64,000 nt of DNA, from assembly GCA_031213475.1 (NCBI GenBank), contig JARUPZ010000015.1, positions 10,568,528-10,632,527 on the forward strand, given 5' to 3'. The number at the start of each line of letters is the position of its first letter. Position 1 is the stretch's first letter. The translations under genes and the position numbers were made by a program. This DNA comes from Nereocystis luetkeana. Its lineage: Eukaryota > Sar > Phaeophyceae > Laminariales > Laminariaceae. Below the pieces are notes generated by a model, which saw only the letters and a list, made by a program, of their open reading frames with translations, was not told the origin of the DNA and made no database searches. Positions 1-14,200 of this stretch are shown here, piece after piece.

Positions 1-2144
1 GCACAGACCAACAGTACTCAGCACTGGCATATAGTCGGTCCCGATCGCCAGGAGATCATGAAAGAACACCCCCCCCCTTCGCCCGAAAATAACTGGCACG
101 TGGAGGCGATAGTCGATGCGATATTCAGAGTGGTAGACAGGGACCCGGGCTATCATAACGGTAGCATGTCGTGGGCCAAAAACATTATCATTGGCCAATA
201 AAAAGGCCCTTAACAGAGGAATAACTCAAGAAGGCTTGGTTTATCACTGGAACACATGTCGTGATGTACACTCAGCTTTTGGTCTGGGTAGAGAGCGCGG
301 TGCAGTGAGGAGCTTCGTGAAGCGTTCAAAATATTTCTGCAGTGGGCGCACCGTTGTCGTCCCATGCACCGCAAGATATGCTTTTACGGAAGTATGATAT
401 AATGAGATCTGCTACCGCTGGGGTTGCCCCTTTTAGCTCAAACCTTCCACACCTCTGACAGATCATGCAGCAGGTTCTCAGCTGCCGTTGTGAGAGCTTT
501 CACACCACCTGTAGAACACGTATCCAACCCAGGGAGCATGCTCTACATCATGCGGGTTGTGCGGGTTCTGCCCGGCGACATGAGCCAAACCATAAAAAAA
601 TAGCAATGTTTCCCCCTTGAAATGTTTGTATCATAATGCATGCATGAAGTGTTACTGTAAGTAACAATCGATGATCTGTGCGAGAGGTGAAACATTTCCC
701 TCCCCACGACAGTGCTCCCGTCCTCAACTGAGCGGTTGCGCAAGGTCCTTCGACTCGACGCGTATGACAAAACAAATCCTCGTTAGATACCCAGCCCATG
801 GAGTGGTATGCCGCCCTCGATCCGCTTTCCAGGGTACGATTGTATATACTGTAGGCTTTCTTCTTCTTTGTTATTTTCGCCCTTCTTTTCTCTCTCCCTC
901 ACAATGAAGTAGCTCAGGTCCGGGTCCGCACAGCAGGCTCTCGTTCCTTTCCCAACTATGGTTGATTCATTTCTTTTATATCGCGACTGTGGTTCAGCCC
1001 TTGGTTTCCTCCCCGACTCGTGTCTTAGTGCACAAGCCTGACCCTGAGTCTGACTTTTCCAATAGTTTCGCCCCCCCAACGGGAGCGCAGTCCTTACGTC
1101 GTTAAGGCCTAAAGGGATTGACTCATGCTGGTGCATTTTTATCATGACGCGCGTTGCGATAGATAGGCGTACAGTTTTTAATTTTGACCAACACATTTCT
1201 GACTGACCGGGTTCCTTCAACGCTATATCGCTGAAACGTCACCATTATTAGTTGCTTTACAACATTACTCGTGATACACCTACTACTAATACTAGTAATA
1301 GCCTCTGGGATTGCTCGTCGGGGTGCAGTTTTATTACCGTAGCTTTTTAACGAACTCTAGGTGTTGGGTGGGTTTATAGATCTCGTATCACATATATATT
1401 CAAGCGAAAAAAAAGGTGCAATCATACCGTCGCACGCATCTCGAGAGTCGTTTGTAAGGTGCGGCATGTTTGGAGAGGTGCATGTTGGTTAGCCTGATCA
1501 TGGCGAGTCGGGTCTGACCCCATGGCATCCCATGGGCATTCATGGCGCTGCCGTCATGTCACCACGCCCATCGAATCTCGTAGGCGTTCATGGGCTTGAA
1601 CGAGCTGTCATAGTCCTGCATGGCAATGCCATGGGCTTTCATGTCATTGCTCTTTGTATGCATGGCACAGACGGCCATGGAACCTCCTACGCTTTTGTAC
1701 GAGACTTGCAATAGACAGGTCGTAGGGCGGTGTCGTTGGACGTCTTAAGGCGCTGCACCATGGGATTACCACTGCCGTGAATGTCGAGTTAGTAGTAAGA
1801 TGGCCAAGGCTTCTGCAAGCCGTGTGCAGCACTCCCATCCCATCGACTCTGTCTCCATCCTATGGTAAAGTTTGGTCACTCATGTCGGCCTCCCTACCTG
1901 TACTTTTTACCCTCCATTATACTGAGTCAAGCGCTTACTCAGGGCCCGGAGCATGGAGCGTACAGAGGATGGGAGATCCCACAAGGTATGCGACGGTGGG
2001 GGTGCACCTCCGTTTTCTTAGGTTCCATAACTGAGGAGCTCCGTGTATCACTCAAATATGGGTGGAGTAGAAAAAACCACACGCCCGAAACGATGTGTTG
2101 AGACTTTGATATCTTCAATACGACACCAACATTACCCCTCTGAC
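1..2144. other. Stretch 3' of the last recognised lipoxygenase exon
   Basis: The missing C-terminal lipoxygenase exons should lie here or beyond the left edge, but none could be identified with confidence. A SINE fragment lies at about 865-1020. The stretch at about 1,500-1,690 is unusually rich in CATGG words. A run of nine C at 68-76 and an open minus-strand frame over about 1-190 show no recognisable family. Otherwise nothing is seen. Confidence 0.5.
865..1020 (-). repeat. Diverged fragment of the tRNA-derived SINE body
   Basis: The order of the SINE body is kept: CTCTCTCC, then a GATCCGGGGTCACA-like block, then GCAGGCTCT, then a TATCGCGA block. It matches the better preserved copies near 23.6 and 42.1 kb. 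The tRNA-like head is missing and divergence is high. Confidence 0.5.
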
Positions 2145-2270
2145 CTTGTCGGTGGGGGGAGCGGCATAAATGGCCCCCGGGGTGTTCGGGGCAAACGACA
2201 TTATGGTCTTCTGAGGGAAGTTGACGGCAGCGTGTAGAGTGCTGGCCGAGTAGATCAGACTTGCGAGCAC
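2145..2270 (-). CDS. LOX: LOX exon with third iron ligand
   Basis: Forty-two codons between CTGCAG|GTG and AAG|GTCAGA. It reads VLASLIYSASTLHAAVNFPQ, then KTIMSFAPNTPGAIYAAPP. HAAVNFPQ carries the third iron-ligand His and the conserved Asn. It ends in phase 0, and the following C-terminal exon was not found. Confidence 0.9.
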
Positions 2271-5200
2271 CTGCAGAAAAGCGAGACGAAAAAAGCAAAA
2301 CAAAAAAATAGGAGAAGCAGCGGCAAGGGCGGGGGACAGGGCTCCGTGATCAGCCTTTGTGGTGACCATCGTTCAGGGTAGGGTCTGCTGCACTACTGCC
2401 CAGGGCATCTTCGCGCACGTCGTGGGAGCAGCAGCAAGGGGGACAGACGGCACAGTGGGCGAAAACTTGTCCATGTTGATGTATGACGCACTCCTTTGAC
2501 CAGGGACCACAGCTACGCGCACGTCAACACCTCTTCGTATGGAGATGCACGCCATGTACTTCAGCATGCCATGTCTGCGCGTACCCTATTACGGGGGACC
2601 CTAGTTAACAGGACCTATGGTGCACATAAAAACCTATATATGTAACCATTTTTACTAACAATATTTGGTCCTGTTAACTATGGCCCCCCGTAATAGATAA
2701 CACAGAGTGAACGGTTCCCGCCACTTTAGTATTTCGATATTCGGCAGCTATCTACCTTATCTCGCTGCCTGCGATACGAAAGGGAAAATAGTTTGGGTTA
2801 GGATTAGCTAATAGCTGGAAAGAAGCGACGGTAGATAGAGCGGATGTACAGAAATAAGTCCTACAAAACCTAGTATCACATTAAGTGTCGATGGCTATCA
2901 TACAGCAGTCTCGCAGTAAGCATTGATGGCTATCATGCATGCATGTTTCTGAGGCTGCTCACCTGAAGAGTTATTTACCCCACCCATACCAGAGTGTGAT
3001 AAAACTGTGACGACGCCCTTGGGCGAATGGTACCCGCATGGGCAAGGGTCATGACGAATGATGGCAGTCAAACACGATTCAGATTCTGTAGCTGCTGCAT
3101 GCTCTTAGGGAGTCCCAACACGGGCTTCCTCTATCGTAGAACGCATCTCATATTATATGCACGCCGACGAGGGAATAATTGGGTGAAGTCTCGGAATGAA
3201 AATGAAGGCGCGGACTGTAGGGGGGAGGGGAGCCTGAGGTGTGACCCCGGGTCTGAATTTTCGACTATTGGTAGGAGGGAGAGAGAACATAAGGGCGAGT
3301 GTGATAAACGAGAAGAGGAAACAAAAACAACATAGGCCAGAGACCAAAATACCTAAAATTGCTTTAGTTCGGCAAACCGCCATGCAGAAGAAGAGCTGCT
3401 CGTCGAACATTCCAACACAAGTGGCCGCCTCCCCGGCGCCTGCTAAATGTGGGCGTAAGGTCATCCTTGTTGTGTAGATAATGGACCATGTAGCTCTCCT
3501 CACAAGGTGCTGACACCCTCTCATTTCGGTACGCGTTATGCTACAGTCTTTCGGCGGTTTGTAATGGCAGACACGAACCGCAGTGGGCAGGGGAGAAGAG
3601 AGCCTACTACCTCACCCCGGATCTGAGCTGCTGCTAGGATGGAGAGATGAATGAAGGTCGAAGGCAATGAATGGGAAGAGAAACTACAAACAAAAACCTG
3701 GGGAGCTCCAATGATAAATGTACTCTCAAGATTGTTTTTGCGCCCACATCATGCAACGGGGGGGAGGGGGGGGGGGGGGGGGGTGTCCAAGCTATCTGTG
3801 AATACACCTCACACTCTGTTCAGTATTCAACAACACGCTCTCTGAGCAAAAAACACTATTTTGATAAAAACGAAGATGGATTTGCGAGCTAGAGCACATT
3901 CACATCATGTCAGGTGCTCTCCTTCAGCTGCCTCAAATATTGCCGCACCGTACCTTGGCGAGGAGAGATTTCTTGTCCTTGGAGATGCCCATCTCCTCCA
4001 GCCACTTCATCTTTCCGAGGTTGATCATCTCGCCCACGAAGGCCTGGGCAGTGGTGTGGACATGGATTCGGAGGGTGCCGAGATGGCATCGCCTAAAAAC
4101 TGAAGAACAGGGTGTGTGACGGTATGTCATATGTGGACTCGGTGTAGAGCATGGCCCTAACCTAGCACAGAGCTGGGACCAAAATCTACAGGCCCCAGTA
4201 ATCTCGTGGCAACAGCAAAGCTTGACAGCAAATACTTACTCACCGGGAACATCATCGATAGCCCCTTGAAGGTCTACAGTACATGTCCAGGGTGTAGTTC
4301 ATGTTACCGCGCGAGAGCCTGATGAAAAGTCTGCATGATCTAGGGGAGGTTTCCTGGGCTGGATCTGTACTACTACAAACCAAACCTGCGCAATTTAACC
4401 TCCTAACGGCAGCCTAGGATCTAGATCTTGATCGACGCGATGTGTGAACCCGATCTAGGTTCCAGGTATTAACACGGGAGTATCCAACCGGGAACACTAC
4501 GAACCTTTCGAGGTAGTGATCGAGCAACCCAGCAACTTAGCTATACACAGCCCTTCCACGCATCCACGATTCGTCACCAACCTAACCATAACACCATCAT
4601 TCCTTCCATACCTGAAGTTCGTAGTCGGCCAAGATATCGCCGTCATCTTTGTAGTATAGCTGCTCACCAGACAACGTGGGTCACAAGCGCGCGTAACAAA
4701 AAACAAGTAAGCTTCGTCATGTGGTACGTTTCCCCCCCCCGTCGAAGAGGCCGACGAAGTATCCAGCTAAGCGAGCAGAGGCAGATGACGTTTTTTGGGG
4801 GTTACGTTGCGATTATTGCGCATACGAAGAGGTACGTGCGAAGAGTGCGGTTGGTAGCGAGCGGATAAACTCTACCGAGCTACTAGGTCTGACCTAGCTG
4901 TGCAACGAGAATGTTGGTATTGACCTTGTGCCCCAAGAATTACAGTAGACAGCAGCAGCCTTCGCTGCAGTAGTACTGCAGTTCAGGGATCAGTACCGTT
5001 GCAGATATATACGCACGGAGAGCAGACATGTCGGGGTGGGCGTCCCTATCCCATATTATTAGCAGTTTTTACGGTAGGCTGGGGCGCACGCTACGACAGG
5101 GGTGCATCTACTGTAGGTTTGCTTTCTGAGACTCTCACGCGAGGAGCTCTATGCTATTACTATGTCACCCAAAAAAACTGATTCATTAAAATTGTACACC

Positions 5201-8200
5201 TATCCCGATCGGTAATCCCACAGTCTACGAGGTCTACACCCAAAAATACTGTAAAATATTCAATATTCGCTACTTGGTACTTCCAACTATTATGGCCTTG
5301 TCGGTATTCCGGCCTAAACCCTGCCGTGCCATACCAAAGCTCCGAAGAGTGGTGCGCAGTTGGACAGGGAAGGTGCATGCAAAGTGCAAGCCGAAGACAC
5401 AAATACACCAAGTATAAATGGGGGGGGGGGTTATCATATATATGAGTGAAATTATTAATCAAGGTCTTGCTTGAGGTACAGGACGGGAGCACGAGTTCAC
5501 ATTGCCTGATTTCTTCTAGGAGACAGTAATAAACACCAGACACAACCCAAACAAATAAAATGGCCGCTTTTTTACTCCCCACCCTGAGATGGTAGTGTAC
5601 CATCTAGTTCAACACTGAGGGAATTTGTTGCTTAATACTCGCAGTACCAAGATGTGTCTTAACAAAAATAGGCAGAGTTATACTTCGTGCCATGCATGGT
5701 GCAGCAACACAGTTCTGCTGCACGGGACAGAGCCGGAGGGGTTTCAGACCGCAACTCCCACGGAAGTTGTAGGGGGAAGTACTTTGCTACATTAAGCCTC
5801 GGCGCAGACCTAGCGCTGAATTACACCGCACACGTCGTGTTAGTGAACCGCTAGCCCGGAGATGATCGGCTGAGCGCACGACGATCTTTCATACAGTTTT
5901 TGTCCACCCAACGCTCGGGCCCCCAGGAGAAAACACACACGCCGACCTCGACATGAACGAACGGAAACCGACGAAGGTAGGCGCACTACGCGAGCATCAT
6001 CACCGCTTCAACGACCTTCCTCACATGCCCGAGGTGTAGTGTACGCTGGAGGTAATCACCCCTTCGCGAGCAAGCTCATACCATTACACCATTACACGGG
6101 ACAATACCAATCAAAACCCATCGTACGCAGGAAACATCTATACCTGGTAGATCCTAGCATTTTGAGAAAAAAACATATTTGGCCCTCACTGCTATGACTA
6201 TATTCCCCCGTATTAACACCAACGACCCAACGGGCAGGGTGGACCGTAACTGGACCAAGTCCGGCGGGAAGGCCTCATAGCCTCGGTTTTTGTGAGTGGG
6301 TGGCTATCTCCTCACTAATCGGGGGGTATGACTCTTCAGGGTGGCTACCTCCACCGCACCTGCCCCTCTCGGGGGGCCAGTCAGGAAGGGCCAACGCCCC
6401 CAAGCGCCAGTAGCAACATCAGCCTGCTCTTCTGTTACATGCAACGGGAGCTATGGATTAAATTGACACACGACACGAAATTGGGATGCAGAGGTGTGGG
6501 GAGCTTAAGCTATAGTTACCAATCCGCCGGAGGGTGAACCTAAATATATACAAGTAGTAATACTACTCGTGGCCCCTGTATAGTAATTGTTTGCCCACTA
6601 TGGGGCCCTTGGAATCGCTCGGCACAGATGGGATTCGCTATATAGTCAGTGTGGTTGTGTGAGGAATAGTGATGTTTGCCGGTATAGTGCCGGTGTTGTT
6701 GGCTGGAGCATACCAGCACTATAGAAAAACCACTACTACTGGACTATGTGCTGCAGAAACTCCAAGGCTCACGTCAAGGTAGTCTTTGACCCAGGTGTGT
6801 GTTGCCTCCCAGTACAGCATGCCGCTGTCGCGGTAGGGGTACCGGCCCGGGAAGTCCTCCTTCGTCATCCGCCGAGCCTTGAAGTCCACCTCTGGCGAGA
6901 AATCTTTGGAGATGCGTCCTAGGGTCTGACCGGGCACAAGGCAAGGTATACGTTACAGCTCGTTATTATTGTGCCGCCTTCCGGACGAAAATAATGGAAT
7001 TAATTCACTCTGGCCCAAGTCAATAAATAATGTATTGCACTCACTCCTAACGTGTTCTTCTCACAGTAGCCCAAACAGCTTAAGTCATGCATCATAGTAC
7101 AGAGTTTTCATTCGTCCATACTTCCAAGCATGGTATACGTACCAGTTACGACAATGTACCTGACACTTTATGTAATATATTTTGTCCCCACTCGTCATCC
7201 GTATACCGTAACTAAAACAAAAAATATAGGCAATGCATTGGCTCACACGAACTCAAGCCAGTGACTAGGACATGTTTTCACATCCACACCCTCTAGGCTA
7301 GCCATCATCACCTTGTAGAATGCTGCTGCGTTCGGACTGTGAAAATTATACTTCATACGAGGGACACCCTGCCGACTGACTGCCCATGAAACTGTGTACA
7401 ATGTAATTGTTCTTGATTGTGTGTAAGCAGTACTGCTCCTATCAGGATAGTTTTCCGCACCTGCTCCAGTGCCAAAGTCCAAGACTGTTCGATCTTGTTG
7501 CCCTGAAGCCTGTCCACCCCGCCGCCCTCCACCATTAACAGCTGAACCAAATAGCGTACACAGATAGGGCGGAACATTGTCATGCATACAATCCAAACGT
7601 TGCACGTTCTTACGCCGAACAACTCGTACCCGGAAAAAATAGCATATCAAAATGAAAGTTATGAACAAAAAAACACTAGCTTTCTCACTCTGGCGTGATG
7701 ATAGGAAGCAAGTCGACATGGCTATGGCATAATGAAAACTGCGTTGCGTGCGCTTCGTAACAGTTAAGCAAACTTACAACCTCCATGTCCCGGTGCGCAG
7801 GGGCATCGACAACACACCCGTCTCGTACGAACACGCTGCCGCTACGTCAAAGCCACCCTTTTGGACCCAGGCGAGTTATCGCGATTTTTTTCAATGGGTC
7901 ATTTCATGTTACTACAGCCAGTAGCATATTAGCGCGTAGAATACTAAATATCCCAATGGTCCGTGCGTCTAAGCACAGCCGAGAAAAACAAAAGATGGAA
8001 CGACGACGTCGTCGGGCATTGACTATAAACCCCTCTCAGACAAGAGCGATCACGGGGCTAGATTATATTTCAGGATCCAGGTGACTCAAGTGACGTCGCA
8101 GGTGACTCGTAGTGTGACTCATGTGGTTCGAATATGACATCGACGACTTTTCAGCGCTTGCCTCCTGGGCGCCCCAGTTGATGAAAGCGGTTCCCTCAAC

Positions 8201-11200
8201 GTGCGGCTCGAGCAAGGCGTGTATAGGGTGTTCATTGGGCAGCTGCCGGCGCATGGCGACCATGGGTCCCTCCAGCACCAGGTGGGTTTTGCCCAGGTGC
8301 GATACCACCTCGTGGATGCTGATAGGCCGTAGAGTCACAAAGGAGAAGCGTCAGGTTCATGTAGTGACGTGCACATGCCTGCAACACGAGCAACTGGAGT
8401 CTGAACGCCAGCACGGTAGGACTACTCCGACAGCAAAGCGTTGTCACGGCGTGAAAAGAAACACGTCCATTTCGGGGCTTTGAGCAGGGCACGACACGGG
8501 AGTAGCGCCGCCACATTCCCCAATTTGATGCCCGGAATATGTACTACTCGTACAGTGTACCACGGTGTACTGCCGTGACTGGCCAGACAGCGCTCGCAGC
8601 ATTTACAATTTATAGCCGTTTGGCGTTGAGGTTGCTTTAGGCACGCGGGACTCGACGTGGCGAAAACAACGTGTTCATACTTCTAAATCGGCGCTGCCAG
8701 CGACGAATCACCTTCTTGATTAACCAGCATGAAAACGTTCAACTCATCCCTCACAAGGGTTCGCACTGTTTGGGGCCAGTCCACTCGGATTGGTTGAGCT
8801 CTTCAAGCGAAACAAGTGTTGATATACTGGTTATAGGTATGACACATTAACGATGACGCATAGTGGCAATAGTGTACCTGGTAGTGTAGTGTGTTTACAT
8901 CTTGGCGGCTTTGCGCGAAAACGTTTCTTCGACGACATGTTTCGGGTAAGCTAGGGGGCTCCCCATGTGAGAGACCTCAAAAAACAAGGCGCCGCCCCTA
9001 CAAGGGCATTGCTCAGTTACTCTCTCTCTGTGAGAGTGTCGAAGGGGCGGGTTTCCAGTGCTGAACAATGGCGGTAACGACGCCGAGTTCGACTGAACAA
9101 CACGCGCTTGCTTAGTCCACGTTGTATATCGTCCCCCTCGTTTGTTGAAATCAATCACTCCACACTAGCTCAAGCCGATTATGATTTATATGTGGAATCT
9201 GTAGAGAGTCGGCTTCATTTCCGACGTTGTCCTGAGTCATACCCGACGGATTGCTGGAGTTTGGCGGGGTGGGGGTCATTGGCGTGGGCGTGTCCCAGCG
9301 TTGCCTGGACCATCAGCGTAGCCAGTCGCATGCACCTCATATGGCCTCGAAGGAGAGCGTTTGATACCAAATTGGAACTGTCAGCTGACCGTTGGGCGAG
9401 ACGATGCAACAGCAACGATGCGAGAGACGACTTCCGCTTCTCTCAGACTGACTATCGACAGGCCCACCATACACAATCTTCCACAACGTATCAAGCCCGG
9501 ATGTGGCTACTGTCGGAATTTGTTCGGCGAAAAAGACAATACGGATGAATGGAAGACGCACGAACTATTCTAGCCCCGCTTACATGAAGTCGGAAGCTTC
9601 AAAGCAGGCCTTGGCGATCTTCCAGTTGAAACCGTCTACAGGCGTGAAGATAGGCGTCGCTGTCTCCCCTTGAGTCAGCTGCAAACATCAGATGCCCGTA
9701 CGCGAGACAGTCGTCGGTTTCTCTAGTGGGTACTGTTTGTCCCCGGGACATATACCAGCTGCTGGACGCTTCGGTTCTATCGCTCGCAAAGCATCTATCT
9801 TGCTACCGGTCGTACGCTAACACCTACCGTCACGAACTTTGTGTCCCGTACCGAACTTAGAGCCATCTGGAGCTTGGGCGGGAGCCGTTGACGCGGACTT
9901 GGAGTTCGCTCTCACTTACGCGTATATAAGTCACTGAGCTTTCGAGTGAACAACGGTGATACATAAAAATGGAGTTGGGGCTTCAACGTTGCAAGGCCAT
10001 TAGCCGTTAGTCTGTCGATTGCGATGTCTAACCCGCACTAGCACGCTGCTGCACTACAATGTGTACGCTGCATTGTCCACACCCCGTTGTGTACACATTG
10101 GGTACACCACGTTGCGTACATGTACCCCGGGTAAACCGCGCGCAGTGGCACTCCTCCCATGAGGCAGAAACACAGCTGGAAAGCATTTGCAGCCCTTGTC
10201 TGTGGCACACGCGTCACAAATAGTTTTCCACCTGGATACCGATGGGCCGGATCGGGAGCAATTCGTCGTCCACTACTTCAAAAAGCGCGATGCCAGGTGC
10301 CATGTATCGCGGAATGTGACCATCAAGAGGTGACGACTCCATATCCTGAAACACCACAGTTCAACAAATGAGCGGCCGAGCAATGGCATGTCGGAAACGG
10401 CCAGCGAGTGGGGGTGGAAGGGATAACTTCATCGGAAAATAGGCAATGTTCTGTAGCTCTGTTCGATGCAAGCGATGCCTGCCATTGTATTTCGCCACAC
10501 GCTTTTCACGTTTGGAACCTTATCCTGTGCACTAGGCAATCAAGCGGACCTACTAGATCTAACAAGAGCTCGTGCACGCAGCGTGTTTGTTACGTCTCAT
10601 GAAGCTAGGGTAGTGCTGCGTTCGGGTGAGGCTACTGCGGCGGGGACCTAACACTAAGCTCGTTGTGGGAGCTCGGAGTTGCCTCTAACGTTGCACGGTA
10701 TTATGTTTCGTTTTAAGAAGGATTCTCTGTGGTTCGCGCTTGTTTAAGATGTACGCGTGGTTGGTGTCGGACCCTTACTACGGTGGGCGTAGCGCTTGGT
10801 TTTGTGTTGCTATGGTACGAACTTGAATATAGTATAGCAGCTCTATACCTCAATTGAACCTGATTCGAATGAAATCGAAAAGTGCAACCCTGCTGACCAA
10901 TACCGTAACCTAGTTATAGCACGAAAGGTCAGGCGAAGCACTTTTTAGCTTTCCACCGATATTGAGGTAATAAGCCAAACCAATCATGGTTATTTCGGCC
11001 TGACATTATTACCAGATCGTATCACACCTCGTCGTGAACGGCAGGCGTTCATATTCTCGCCGATCCCGCTAAGGGTCCGCAACGCTACTCGAATCGCAAC
11101 CGGATGGGTATCGCACCATCCCGGTCTTGCACCCGTAACATTCTTGCAGGGATATAAATGTGTCTGTAGCAGCAATGTCATGCCTCACCTTGAGGAGCTC

Positions 11201-14200
11201 GTGGTCGACGACAAAAAGTTTGCCTGCCGCCATGAGGGAATCGACCTTCGTCTTCAAGCCCTGCAAAGGTAGAAATAAAGCGCACCGGGGAAGAGTTCGA
11301 CTTTTGTTACTCTACAGTTCCTTGCACGGCACCGTAGGACTGGGAAACGATGGCAGAGCACTGGTGCAGGCGTTGGCTGGTTCTCGCCCTGCTTGTTGGG
11401 CAGATCTTGTGCCAGTCACCCTTCGGGTCCAACGGGTGCTGACGATAGGGGCGTTGCTGCAAGTAAGTGTTGGCCGAAATAGGTCTGATTGACAGGGGTC
11501 CTCGACAGAACGGGCTGAGCGCAGCACCGGGGGACCCCTAGCATATTTTTGTTTTTCATGTCAAAGGTACTGGCAACGTTTACCGCCTTCACCAGTAGAG
11601 AAGGCAGGCATGTTCTGAAAGTACTTAGTCAGGTTTGCGTGACTTTACTAGAAGTACTACTGTATGTATACAAATAGTCTTAGTTGCGGTGGAATTCCTT
11701 AAGTAAGTAGTGAGGAGGCTAAAATACGCCATTTTTAGGCGTAGGTGCCACCCTTATCATAACGCGCGCCTGCCCTTAACCTAAGGCCAGGGACATGAAG
11801 GATAGTTAGTTGGCAGCCATACCGGTTTGTTCACGACAGTTCAAACTAGAAACACGGCCTGTCCAGAAGAGTGATGAGGGCGGAAAACTCCCACGGATTG
11901 AAGCTGGAACAATACGCAGTGACCACACGGAAGAATTAATTGGATGAGCTCCATCACAATAGTACGGGGAGACACAGCAATGATATCCAATCAGATCCAA
12001 TCGTATCCAAACATGGTGTGCTAAATATCGGGGGATGCCTGGTTTCTTGGGAACATCGTTCGTTCTGATTCCTATGCGCCAGTTTCAACACTTGCAAGTT
12101 TATATCTGCGCCGTTAGTCCGGGCCCCGAGGTAGCCCAACCGCGACAAAACCCACAAAGGCATGTTCGAAGGAATTCCTGTGTGTAAGGGCCGGTCTTAT
12201 CGAGGGCAAAAAAAACGAAAAAAAAAAACGAAATGAAAAAACGAAAAACAGAACTAAAGAGTACGTGAGTTTTATTGGTCAAATTGTAAAAATTAGAAGT
12301 AGAGATCCCGATACCTCCGTTTTCACATTTTGTTTTTTTCAAGTCCCAGAGGACTTGAAAAAACCCGAAATGGGTGCCAAAAACAACGAAATATGGGATA
12401 CCCAGGGTCGAAGAGGAACATAGGAGGAGCTCGACGCGTTGGGATGAACTTCCGATAAAGTTTCTACGACCGGCTGGCAAGCGCACGATGGCCGAGGTAG
12501 TGCATGTGGCTGCCACGCGGCTTGTCTGCTGACGGCGCGAGCACATATGGGTAGGGAATCACCATGGGGTGCCCTCGTAAGAAACCGGGGGATCAGGAAG
12601 TGGCTGTGGCGGTATATTTTTGGACATGAGTCCGACTCAACATTCAAACGTCTGCCATCGAACTGCGATAACCGATACACAAGTTCTAGAGCACTCCGTA
12701 GGAAGCGGGTTGGACCACGAGAACCGCCTGCTGTGGAGGGTGCCTTACGTGTGCGAGTTGTGTCTATCCACCGTCGCTGTCGAGCGCTATCGCCGGGAAC
12801 CACGTGCTGTGGCGGTTGAGTCATTCCGAAAAATTGCACCGCTTAAAAATTCGACTCGGCTTCGTATGTTTGTTTCGTTTTTTTTTTCGTTGTTTTTGCC
12901 CTCGTCAGGACTCAACCTGCTGTTTTTTGCGAAAAACGAAAGTCTGTTCGTTTTATTTCGTTTTTTTCTTCGTTTATTTTGCCCTCGATAAGACCGGCCG
13001 TAACATTGGACGCCTGCTACGATAGCGGTACGCAGCACTTTATGGTCCAAACTGCTTTTGGCTGATGGGGTTTCTCAATGCTAACTATACTTCACAAAAT
13101 ATCGTACGCCTATTAGTAGGAGGTGATAACTATTTAATTCGCCCTACCTTCAAGCAAAAGGATAGATATTACCCACCCATACCCTATTGCATGCATTTCG
13201 CCCATATATATAGTGACCACTAGTATCTGGTATAATCGTTTCGCTTTCACATAAACAAATCGGTTTACGCCTGGTGAATGGATTGCTCATGGGCTCGAGC
13301 AGGGATAGGCGAAAAAACGAAATAACCGAGCTACACTCGCCAAAATATCGGACTTCCAAAATAGGGTTAGGGTTAGGGTTAGGGTTAGAAATTGTCGTAA
13401 ACATCGTCTCTTTTCAATTTATTCTACTCGATCTTGGCATACCCCCTCTGTGACTCGAAACAAAAAGTGGGGTATCCATTTGTACCAGGCGTGCGCCCTA
13501 GGCTCAAGCCTACATTTTTTTCTCGAATCCACTTTAGATAACTTACTAAATAGTGCAGAGCTTCTGTAGTGTAGGCCTCAGAAAACTCTAGAATAACATG
13601 GCGCACGCCTACCGTACCATGCGTCATCCTATTGCATTCCATGGCATGCTTCATTGCGTTCTCGCCATACCGCGTAGGAGGGGTCGGAGTCCAGGGCGTT
13701 GAGCTTCATGCGGGTAGCATCTGTGCACTTCTCGATCACCACGCAGTTCCCACCTGCGACACGAGACCCAAGTAGTAGTGCAATGCTCACGGCATGAGTG
13801 GAACGTACACATTTTACACACTACATGAATAGTCTCCCTCGTACACCAGGTCTGCCAGTCGAACGTTGGTCGTAACGCAACCTATAGCCTGCGCTTTGAA
13901 ACTACAGTCGTGTCCACCGTGTGTAAGGTTTCGATGAACCAGCATTAGAGCACAGCGTTGTGGCTGGTAGTCCTTTTTTTTTCTTCGCAACAGTTGTGTT
14001 CCCCATAGGCTCGTTCGACTGAAGGGTCAAAGTGAGAAACTAAGAGCTGCAGAGATGTGTGCGAACGAGATACACCACGATGTACTGAGAACGGGTTGAG
14101 TACTCCAGGACTATATGGTTCGGCGCTTTCGACTGGTCATGCCGCAACTTCATCACAGCGGTTCGTCTGCCAAATTTCTTCCCGCTGGTGACCGATTGCC

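Noticed and set aside
1-190. Open minus-strand frame running off the left edge (RVPVYHSEYRIDYRLHVPV)
   Set aside because: No recognised family, and a run of nine C makes the frame doubtful.
444-508. Possible C-terminal lipoxygenase exon (GVKALTTAAENLLHDLSEVWK) on the minus strand
   Set aside because: It has an acceptor (CTACAG) and a weak donor (AAG|GTTTGA), and a helix-like sequence that would suit the C-terminal region, but similarity is too faint and phase with the last sure exon cannot be tested.
1551-1690. Minus-strand frame with AHGIAMQDYDSSFKPMNAYE, a possible lipoxygenase L-G-D-Y-like segment
   Set aside because: The stretch is made of recurring CATGG words and no donor in the right phase was found.
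5160-5603. A 147-codon minus frame with GVYYCLLEEIRQCELV, tested as the missing lipoxygenase segment
   Set aside because: No acceptor or donor in the right place and phase, and the surrounding sequence is not lipoxygenase-like.
13362-13388. True telomere
   Set aside because: Only four units, inside a gene intron, with ordinary sequence on both sides.
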